Shown one piece after another: positions 1-5,051 of a DNA stretch of 5,051 nt. The notes beneath the pieces were generated by a model, which had not been told where the DNA came from, made no database searches, and saw nothing but the letters and a program-made list of their open reading frames with translations. Each line of letters begins with the position of its first letter. The stretch's first letter is position 1. Source of the DNA: Planctomycetes bacterium SM23_32 (GTDB lineage: Bacteria; Planctomycetota; Brocadiia; SM23-32); assembly GCA_001303885.1 (NCBI GenBank), contig LJUE01000203.1:1-5051 (forward strand), given 5' to 3'. The position numbers were made by a program, and so were the translations under genes.

Positions 1-583
<583 letters not shown>

Positions 584-590
584 GGGGGCT

Positions 591-594
591 CTCC
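591..594 (-). promoter_or_regulatory. Shine-Dalgarno site of ltaE
   Basis: GGAG on the minus strand lies seven bases before the ATG at 583. It fixes the threonine aldolase start and gives the gene its own translation initiation site within the presumed DUF2284-ltaE transcript. Confidence 0.6.
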
Positions 595-638
595 GGCCCG
601 GGGGAGTGGGACCGTGAGCACGAGCATGAGACCCGCGC

Positions 639-1151
639 CTACTCCACCAGGAGCAGGCTGTAGAAGTTCGGCGTGTCCTCGCGGCAGGTGACCACTCTCA
701 GCGGGAAACCGGCCCGGTGCGCCGTCTCGTAGACGTCTATGCCGCAGGCCTCCATGGCGGGGCGGGCCTGGTAGGGGTAGCGGCACGGATGCTCCAGGGG
801 GCAAGGGTCGCAGAGCCCGCAGGGCCCGCTGGCCAGCATCAGAGCCTTGTACCATCCGGCCAGGAAGGTCTGGCGTTCGATCTCCGCCAGGTCGCCTCGC
901 GAGGGGTGATCGGCCCCCCACCAGATCAGGTAGGCCGTCGCGTAGTCGTCGAGCAGCCGGCGCGTCTGCCGCGGGGTGGGGGAGTAGGGCGGGCAGGTGA
1001 GGCAGCGCCCGTAGCCTCCGCAGCCGAAGCGGCACTTCATCCGCACCCACTCGGCCGTCACGACGTCGGCCGGCGCCACGCGGGCCACGCCGGCCGGCTC
1101 GTAGTGCCCGATCAGCTCCTGCACCGCCGCGATGTCTGCTGTGTCGGCCAT
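639..1151 (-). CDS. DUF2284 family cysteine-rich putative metal-binding protein
   Basis: This is a 170-residue soluble protein of unknown biochemical function. It matches the DUF2284 family from memory of its motifs: KCRFGCGGYGRCLTCPPYSPT at about residues 39-59, the GPCGLCDPCPLEHPC segment at 109-123, and RPAMEACGIDVYETA at 130-144. Ten cysteines (40, 44, 50, 53, 111, 114, 117, 123, 136, 156) form two clusters, CX3CX5CX2C and CX2CX2CX5C, which suggests one or two metal or Fe-S sites; this is inference. No signal peptide or membrane segment is seen. The ATG at 1151 was chosen because GAGG lies six bases upstream. An in-frame TTG at 1214 would add 21 arginine-rich residues that do not look like family sequence. 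The stop lies 55 nt before ltaE on the same strand, so co-transcription is likely. DUF2284 proteins are often found in anaerobes, which is weak context for the organism. Confidence 0.86.
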   Translation of the reverse strand: MADTADIAAVQELIGHYEPAGVARVAPADVVTAEWVRMKCRFGCGGYGRCLTCPPYSPTPRQTRRLLDDYATAYLIWWGADHPSRGDLAEIERQTFLAGWYKALMLASGPCGLCDPCPLEHPCRYPYQARPAMEACGIDVYETAHRAGFPLRVVTCREDTPNFYSLLLVE

Positions 1152-1193
1152 CTCGCGCCTCGCGGACCGCGCCCTGCGATCGTCAAGCAGACC

Positions 1194-1215
1194 GCAAACT
1201 TGCCTTGCGTGCAAG
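1194..1215. repeat. Tandem pair of GCAA/TTGC inverted repeats between divergent genes
   Basis: Two short dyads sit side by side. GCAA-AC-TTGC occupies 1194-1203 and CTTGC-GT-GCAAG occupies 1204-1215. They lie 43 nt upstream of the DUF2284 start and about 46 nt upstream of the predicted lysA -35 box. The placement would suit an operator controlling either gene, but no known regulator motif is recognised and short dyads also arise by chance. Confidence 0.35.
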
Positions 1216-1260
1216 CGAATCGCCTGCTCCCTGACGCCGGCCGGCAGCGGCCCGGCCGAT

Positions 1261-1288
1261 TTGACTTCCCCCCGAGATGATGTATCCT
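1261..1288 (+). promoter_or_regulatory. Sigma70-like promoter for lysA
   Basis: TTGACT at 1261-1266 matches the -35 consensus at five of six bases. TATCCT at 1283-1288 matches the -10 consensus at four of six, with a 16-nt spacer. Both stand out in otherwise very GC-rich DNA. Transcription would begin near 1295, giving a leader of about 93 nt before the GTG at 1388. The upstream in-frame ATG codons at 1277 and 1280 lie inside this promoter, which argues against them as lysA starts. The call rests on consensus match and position only. Confidence 0.5.
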
Positions 1289-1293
1289 GGGGG

Positions 1294-1316
1294 CCTCGCG
1301 CCGTTGCTGCGCGGGG
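1294..1316 (+). promoter_or_regulatory. GC-rich stem-loop at predicted 5' end of lysA mRNA
   Basis: CCTCGCGC (1294-1301) can pair with GCGCGGGG (1309-1316) through eight base pairs, one of them G-U, around a seven-base loop. It would sit at the extreme 5' end of the predicted transcript and could protect or regulate the message. It has no U-tract after it, so it is not a classical terminator. No lysine riboswitch architecture was recognised in the leader. GC-rich DNA yields such hairpins by chance. Confidence 0.3.
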
Positions 1317-1377
1317 CGCCGGCAGGGGGCGCGTCGGCCCTCTCAGCGGGTTCGCGCGACCGCCTTACCTTCTGTGC

Positions 1378-1382
1378 GGAGG
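1378..1382 (+). promoter_or_regulatory. Shine-Dalgarno site that decides the lysA start
   Basis: GGAGG ends five bases before the GTG at 1388. This supports the GTG over the in-frame ATGs at 1277 and 1280, which would add a 37-residue low-complexity leader unlike the family. The site lies inside a 12-bp palindrome, CGGAGGCCTCCG (1377-1388), that reaches the first base of the start codon. Confidence 0.7.
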
Positions 1383-1387
1383 CCTCC

Positions 1388-2698
1388 GTGGCCGTTCAGA
1401 ACAGGTTCACTTACCGCGCCGGCGAGCTCTACTGCGAGGACGTGCCGGCCGAGCGGATAGCGGCCGAGCACGGCACGCCGTGCTACGTCTACAGCAGGGC
1501 GTCGCTGCTGGAGCGCTACGCCGACATCCGGGACGCCTTCGGGCAGTGGGGCGCCCTGGTCTGCTTCTCGGTGAAGTGCTGCGGCAACCTGTCCGTGCTG
1601 AAGCTGCTGGCCGAGGCGGGGAGCGGATTCGACGTGGTCAGCGGGGGTGAGATATGCCGGGCGCTCAGGGCGGGAGCGGACCCGCAGAAGATCGTGTTCG
1701 CCGGCGTGGGCAAAACGGGCGAGGAGATCGAGTATGCCCTCAGGGAGGGCATTCTCATGCTCAACGTGGAGTCGCGCCCCGAGCTGGAGGCCATCAACGT
1801 CGTGGCGACCCGCCTGGGCGCGCGGGCGGCCGTCGCCATCCGCCTGAACCCCGACGTGGACGCCCGCACGCACGCCAAAACGACCACTGGTAAAGGGGGT
1901 ACCAAGTTTGGTATAGGTATACGCACCGCTGAGAGGCTGGCGCTGGACGCACGGAGTTGGGACGGCGTGGAGGTGCGGGGCATTCACCTGCACCTCGGCT
2001 CGCCGATCTACAGCGCCGAGCCCTACGAGAGCGCCCTGACGAAGGCGCTGGAGCTGGTGGAGCGGCTGCGTGAGGCCGGCTGCCCGGTGGACACGCTGAA
2101 CCTGGGCGGCGGCTACTGCATCTCCTACACCGGCGAGGAGGTAACGACGCCGCAGCAGTACGCGGCGGCGCTGAGAACGAGTCTTGAAAAATCGGCCTGC
2201 CCGGTTATCATCATTGAGCCGGGCCGATACATAGCTGGTAACGGCGCCGTGCTGCTGACGCGGATGATCTACCGCAAGGAGAGCGAGTTCGGCAAACGGT
2301 TCCTCATCTGCGACGCGGCCATGAACGACCTGATCCGGCCGACGCTCTACGAGGCGTTCCACCGCGTCTGGCCCGTGCGGAGCGCCGAGGGCATGCCGCA
2401 GGTCGTCCGGCCGGACCAGAGCAGCTTCGAGGGCTTGGTCACCGAGCGGGTGGACGTCGTCGGCCCGGTCTGCGAGACCGGCGACTACCTGGCACGGAAT
2501 CGGCCGCTGCCGCGCGTCGAGGCGGGCGAGCTGCTGGCCGTCTTCGACGTCGGCGCGTACGGCTTCGCCATGGGTTCGAACTACAACGCCCGTCCTCGGG
2601 CCGCCGAAGTGCTGGTGGACGGGGCTGAGTGCCGGTTGATCCGTCGTCGGGAAACGTGTGGCGACATGATCGGACCTGAGGAGGAATGGCTCATTTAG
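1388..2698 (+). CDS. lysA: Diaminopimelate decarboxylase
   Basis: This PLP-dependent fold-type III (alanine racemase-like) enzyme decarboxylates meso-2,6-diaminopimelate to L-lysine and CO2, the last step of the diaminopimelate pathway, in the cytoplasm. From the GTG at 1388 it has 436 residues, a normal family length. In order: N-terminal GELYCEDVP and GTPCYVYS, the PLP lysine K63 in FSVKCCGN, SGFDVVSGGE, the TTGKGGTKFGI segment, GIHLHLGS (198-205), the glycine loop LNLGGGY (GGG 240-242), EPGR (277-280), DAAMNDLIRP (309-318), CETGD (362-366) and GAYGFAMGSNYN (389-400). The complete set of barrel and C-terminal domain motifs indicates an active enzyme and favours DAP over ornithine or arginine decarboxylase. 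Departures from common LysA proteins are SVKCCGN instead of AVKAN and HLGSP instead of HIGSQ. A somewhat long linker lies at about residues 329-353. A sigma70-like promoter lies upstream, and an exported repeat protein gene follows after 83 nt. Confidence 0.97.
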   Translation: MAVQNRFTYRAGELYCEDVPAERIAAEHGTPCYVYSRASLLERYADIRDAFGQWGALVCFSVKCCGNLSVLKLLAEAGSGFDVVSGGEICRALRAGADPQKIVFAGVGKTGEEIEYALREGILMLNVESRPELEAINVVATRLGARAAVAIRLNPDVDARTHAKTTTGKGGTKFGIGIRTAERLALDARSWDGVEVRGIHLHLGSPIYSAEPYESALTKALELVERLREAGCPVDTLNLGGGYCISYTGEEVTTPQQYAAALRTSLEKSACPVIIIEPGRYIAGNGAVLLTRMIYRKESEFGKRFLICDAAMNDLIRPTLYEAFHRVWPVRSAEGMPQVVRPDQSSFEGLVTERVDVVGPVCETGDYLARNRPLPRVEAGELLAVFDVGAYGFAMGSNYNARPRAAEVLVDGAECRLIRRRETCGDMIGPEEEWLI

Positions 2699-2699
2699 G

Positions 2700-2732
2700 C
2701 GTCTCTGGATGCTCTTGCGGGAAGCTGAGACG
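2700..2732 (+). repeat. Imperfect inverted repeat between lysA and the HEAT-repeat gene
   Basis: CGTCTC (2700-2705) is complementary to GAGACG (2727-2732), with a small CTT/AAG inner pairing at 2714-2716 and 2722-2724. It begins two bases after the lysA stop. There is no T-tract, so it is a poor intrinsic terminator candidate. It could be a processing or stability element, or chance. Without a clear terminator or promoter here, read-through from lysA into the next gene is possible. Confidence 0.25.
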
Positions 2733-2769
2733 AGGTTCGCGGCATTGCGTCCGTGCTTGCCAAACGATG

Positions 2770-2775
2770 AAGGAG
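2770..2775 (+). promoter_or_regulatory. Shine-Dalgarno site that decides the start of the HEAT-repeat gene
   Basis: AAGGAG ends six bases before the ATG at 2782, near-ideal spacing. An earlier in-frame ATG at 2686 overlaps the lysA end and has AGGAGG only one base upstream, too close to work well. Another at 2767 has no site. Starting at 2782 also puts the signal peptide at the N-terminus. Confidence 0.8.
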
Positions 2776-2781
2776 TCACAG

Positions 2782-5034
2782 ATGTGTGAACTCGCCAAGC
2801 AGTGGAGGGTCGCGCTGGCCGTAGCCGTGGTCCTTTCGGTGGGCCTTGCCGGCCAGGTTGCCGCGGCCGACGAGCAGGAGCAGCAGATACTGGACGCCTT
2901 CGGGCGGGGCATCACGCTCTACGAGACGGGCGACTACGCCGCGGCCAGGGCGGCCTTCGACCAGCTGCTCACCATGGAGCCCGGCATGCAGACGGCGCTG
3001 AAGATGCGCGACATGGCCGAGCTGGGGCAGTTCTTCGAGATGAAGGAGGTCGAGGAGCTGCGCGAGGAGGCCGAGCGCCTGCTCGACCTGCTCACCCGCG
3101 CCGCCCGCCAGCGCAAGCGCGCCGTGGCCGAGCCGGATAGGCTCGTGGCCGACTTCCAGTCGCCGGAGCTTGCCACCTACGGCAACGCCCGCATAGAGCT
3201 GCTGGGCCACGGTCCCTACGCCGTGCCCTACGTGGTGCACCTGCTAAAGCTCGACGCCGAGGAGGAGCAGACGGTCGTGGCGCGGGCCATCTCGCTGCTG
3301 GCTGAGCTGCATCCCGACGCTTGCCTGCCTCTCATTGAGGTGCTCAGCAACACCGACAGCACACTGCTGAAGACGCGCGCGGCCGACGTTCTCGGCCAGA
3401 TCGGCGACCCGCGCGCCGTGCCGGCCCTGATGGCTGTGCTGGAGGACGAGGCCGCTGGCGCCGACGTCAAGGGCGCCGCCGAGGACGCCTTGCTGAACAT
3501 CACCGGCAGGATGCCCGAGGACCTGGGCTCCGCCGCCGAGCAATACGTGGACCTGGCCGGGGCCTACTTCGCCCAGGACAAGGCCCGCGTGGGCTACACC
3601 TATGCGCTGTCGGCCGACATCTGGGAATGGAACCCGGCCGGGGCGGACCTGGCCGAGCAGGTGGTCTATGAGGAGGTGCCCGTCTACCTGAACTACCAGC
3701 GCATGGCGACCGAAGTGGCCCTGGACGGCCTGGCGGCCGAGCCGGGCAATGCGCAGCTTCAGGCCCTGCTCGGGGCGGCGCTGGTGCGCCAGCTCGCCCT
3801 CTGTGAGTTCTTCAAGGGCGCCGACATGCGGCTGGGCGGCAAGGAGGTGACCGACGACATCCACCAGGACGCGGCGGTCCGCGCCGAGGCGCTCGGCGTG
3901 CAAGCGCCCGTGGTGCTGCGCATGCTCAAGACGCCCGTGCTCGCGCAGGCGCTGCGCCTGGCCCTGGGTGCCGGCGACGGACCGGCCGCGCTCTACCTGG
4001 TCAAGGCCCTCGGCGACAAGCTGGCGGCCTCCGGCCCCGGGGCGCTTGAAGCCGACGTGGCCGAGGTGCTTGCCGCCGCGCTCGACTCGGGCGACAAGGA
4101 CGTGCGTTACAACGCCGCCATCGTGCTGGTGGCGGCCGGGCCCGGCGGCGAGCTGGCCCCGCCCCAGAAGGTGATGGACGTCATGGGCGCCGCCCTGAAG
4201 GCCGCCGCCGACCGCAACGCGCTGATCATCATGGACAACTTCCAGATGCGCAACAAGCTCGTCAACGTCCTCTATGGCCTGGACGTGGCCACCATTGAGA
4301 GCACGGTGCTCGAGCCGCGCATCGAGTCGGCGCTCGCCCTCGAGCCGTCGGTGGACATCGTCTTCCTGGCCGGCAACGTGGAGGTGGGCAAGTTCACCCG
4401 CATCATGACTCTCCTCAAGGGCGACCCGCGCACGATGGAAGCGCCGCTCTACGTGGTGGTGGACCCCACGGCCGAGGCGCCCAGGATGTCCGACTACGAG
4501 GGCATTGCGGACGTCATCGGTCCCGACGCGCTGCGCACCGAGGCCGTTCAGCCGATCGTGGAGGAGCAGGTCTTCGCCCGGAGCCGCTCGGCCTTCACCG
4601 ACGCCGAGGAGGCGCTGGTGCTGAAGGCGGCCCGGGCGCTGGCAGCCGTCAATCCGCTGGCCACGGCCTACCCGCTCGCCGTGCTGGAGCCGCCGCTGGT
4701 GAAGGCGCTCACCGGCTACAGCGAGGAGGTCTCGGCGGCCGCGGTGGCGGCCCTGGCTGAGTTCGGTTCGTCGGCCACCGTTGAGCCGCTGGCTGAGCTG
4801 GTGTCCGGGGACGGGTCGGTGGCGTTGAGGTCCGCCGCGTGTCGCGCCGTCGCTGCCGTGCTGAAGCGCACGGGCGCCGCGCCGGCCGAGGACGTGGTGG
4901 CCGTCTTGAAGGACACGCTGGCCGGCGAGGACCAGGCCATGCGCCAGGCGGCGGCTGAGGCGCTGTCGGCGGCCGGCCTGCCGGCCGGGGAGGTTCTGGC
5001 GCTCGTGCGTACCGAGGGCCTGGGCGAGCAGTAG
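2782..5034 (+). CDS. Exported HEAT/TPR-repeat protein with embedded receiver-like domain, function unknown
   Basis: This is a 750-residue protein I cannot assign to a named family. Residues 1-29 form a Sec-type signal peptide: a positively charged start with K6 and R9, a hydrophobic core at about 10-24, and an AAA|D cleavage site after residue 29. The mature protein is therefore probably periplasmic or otherwise exported, with no lipobox or later membrane segment. Residues about 36-86 resemble a TPR (LYETGDYAAARAAFDQLL), and 87-115 form a charged, possibly coiled-coil helix. Residues 146-241 are HEAT repeats (DPRAVPALMAVL type), 252-339 are TPR-like, and 377-454 are HEAT-like (DKDVRYNAAIVLVAAG). 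Residues 478-595 look like a degenerate response-regulator receiver domain. Residues 608-738 are more HEAT repeats. Helical repeats usually scaffold protein contacts, so a structural or assembly role in the envelope is inferred. No enzyme motif is visible. Codon bias matches lysA, and the gene lies 83 nt downstream of it. The downstream 17 nt show nothing. Confidence 0.88.
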   Translation: MCELAKQWRVALAVAVVLSVGLAGQVAAADEQEQQILDAFGRGITLYETGDYAAARAAFDQLLTMEPGMQTALKMRDMAELGQFFEMKEVEELREEAERLLDLLTRAARQRKRAVAEPDRLVADFQSPELATYGNARIELLGHGPYAVPYVVHLLKLDAEEEQTVVARAISLLAELHPDACLPLIEVLSNTDSTLLKTRAADVLGQIGDPRAVPALMAVLEDEAAGADVKGAAEDALLNITGRMPEDLGSAAEQYVDLAGAYFAQDKARVGYTYALSADIWEWNPAGADLAEQVVYEEVPVYLNYQRMATEVALDGLAAEPGNAQLQALLGAALVRQLALCEFFKGADMRLGGKEVTDDIHQDAAVRAEALGVQAPVVLRMLKTPVLAQALRLALGAGDGPAALYLVKALGDKLAASGPGALEADVAEVLAAALDSGDKDVRYNAAIVLVAAGPGGELAPPQKVMDVMGAALKAAADRNALIIMDNFQMRNKLVNVLYGLDVATIESTVLEPRIESALALEPSVDIVFLAGNVEVGKFTRIMTLLKGDPRTMEAPLYVVVDPTAEAPRMSDYEGIADVIGPDALRTEAVQPIVEEQVFARSRSAFTDAEEALVLKAARALAAVNPLATAYPLAVLEPPLVKALTGYSEEVSAAAVAALAEFGSSATVEPLAELVSGDGSVALRSAACRAVAAVLKRTGAAPAEDVVAVLKDTLAGEDQAMRQAAAEALSAAGLPAGEVLALVRTEGLGEQ
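3217..3504 (+). other. N-terminal HEAT-repeat block (residues 146-241)
   Basis: Three or so helical pairs show the HEAT pattern: an alanine-rich helix, then a proline-started second helix. The clearest unit contains RAADVLGQIGDPRAVPALM, close to the PBS-lyase-type HEAT consensus, followed by VKGAAEDALLNITG. Such units usually form protein-interaction surfaces. Confidence 0.8.
4213..4566 (+). other. Degenerate receiver-like (CheY-fold) domain inside the HEAT protein (residues 478-595)
   Basis: The segment alternates beta strands and helices, unlike its all-helical flanks. Order seen: strand ALIIMDN (480-486), a helix with QMRNKLVNVLYGLDV, helix RIESALALEP, strand VDIVFLAGN (524-532), helix KFTRIMTLLKGDPRT, strand APLYVVVDP (554-562), then YEGIADVIGPDAL. 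This follows a receiver domain: LIVDD, an alpha-1 'mRk' helix, pDlVllD, the lrrLRadprt helix, the iPvivlt strand and GAddyitKP. Key residues are lost. The acidic pair is M484-D485, the phosphoacceptor position is A530, and the switch Thr/Ser and conserved Lys are not evident. It would be a pseudo-receiver that cannot be phosphorylated in the usual way. Another flavodoxin-like fold is possible. Confidence 0.55.
4603..4995 (+). other. C-terminal HEAT-repeat block (residues 608-738)
   Basis: Alanine-rich helical pairs recur at about 30-40 residue spacing. The clearest are EVSAAAVAALAEFGSSATVE followed by PLAELV, then SVALRSAACRAVAAVL with EDVVAVLKDTL, then QAMRQAAAEALSAAGL. The pattern matches the N-terminal HEAT block, so the receiver-like segment is flanked by helical repeats on both sides. 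Confidence 0.75.
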
Positions 5035-5051
5035 AGAGCCCGGGCGCCGAG

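Noticed and set aside
1277..1387. 37-residue N-terminal extension of LysA from the ATG at 1277
   Set aside because: The ATG lies within the predicted promoter and the extension is not family-like. The GTG at 1388 has a good Shine-Dalgarno site and gives the normal LysA N-terminus.
1289..1387. Lysine riboswitch (L-box) or leader-peptide attenuator in the lysA leader
   Set aside because: The leader is only about 93 nt, shorter than a lysine riboswitch. It shows none of its conserved core that I can recognise, and contains no separate lysine-rich short reading frame.
1343..2779. 478-codon open frame on the minus strand across lysA
   Set aside because: It is fully antisense to lysA, has no family motif and an Arg/His/Gln-rich composition. 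Lack of stops is expected at this GC content.
2686..2781. Start of the HEAT-repeat gene at 2686, overlapping the lysA stop
   Set aside because: The AGGAGG is one base from the ATG, the added residues would bury the signal peptide, and a near-ideal site precedes the ATG at 2782.
2699..2781. Intrinsic terminator after lysA
   Set aside because: The only inverted repeat (2700-2732) is imperfect with a long loop and has no following T-tract.
3244..3903. 219-codon minus-strand frame opposite the HEAT-repeat gene
   Set aside because: It is a shadow of the repeat gene. No ribosome-binding site or family motif was recognised.
5035..5051. Terminator after the HEAT-repeat gene
   Set aside because: Only 17 bases remain. 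They contain a short CCCGGG palindrome but not enough sequence to judge.

Overview
The window is GC-rich bacterial chromosome, roughly two-thirds or more G+C, with strongly G/C-biased third codon positions. It carries four protein genes in two divergent groups. Nothing in it proves the taxon. A secreted protein built from HEAT and TPR repeats, a DUF2284 cysteine-rich protein, and a diaminopimelate decarboxylase with an atypical lysine motif (SVKCCGN) together suggest an uncultured planctomycete-like or other environmental lineage, at low confidence. I see no rRNA, tRNA, CRISPR array, insertion sequence, integrase or phage gene.

Left arm, minus strand: a DUF2284 putative metal/Fe-S protein (639-1151) lies 55 nt upstream of a low-specificity L-threonine aldolase gene. 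The aldolase starts at 583 and runs off the left edge with its C-terminal half missing. Both read leftward and probably form one transcript.

Centre: the 236-nt stretch 1152-1387 separates the divergent genes. It holds a pair of GCAA/TTGC inverted repeats (1194-1215), a sigma70-like promoter pointing right (-35 at 1261, -10 at 1283), a GC-rich stem-loop at the predicted 5' end of the lysA message, and a palindrome over the lysA ribosome-binding site.

Right arm, plus strand: lysA (diaminopimelate decarboxylase, GTG start at 1388) makes lysine from meso-diaminopimelate. After 83 nt comes a 750-residue exported helical-repeat protein (2782-5034) of unknown function. It has an N-terminal signal peptide, a TPR-like segment, a charged helix, HEAT repeats, a second TPR-like part and C-terminal HEAT repeats. 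The most notable feature is an alpha/beta segment at residues 478-595. It reads like a response-regulator receiver domain that has lost the phosphoacceptor aspartate and other catalytic residues. A receiver-like fold inside a predicted exported HEAT-repeat protein is unusual and is the best lead in the window.

The two amino-acid enzymes are ordinary metabolism. The DUF2284 protein and the HEAT protein have no assigned role, and neither their order nor their content shows a defence, mobile or secretion system.
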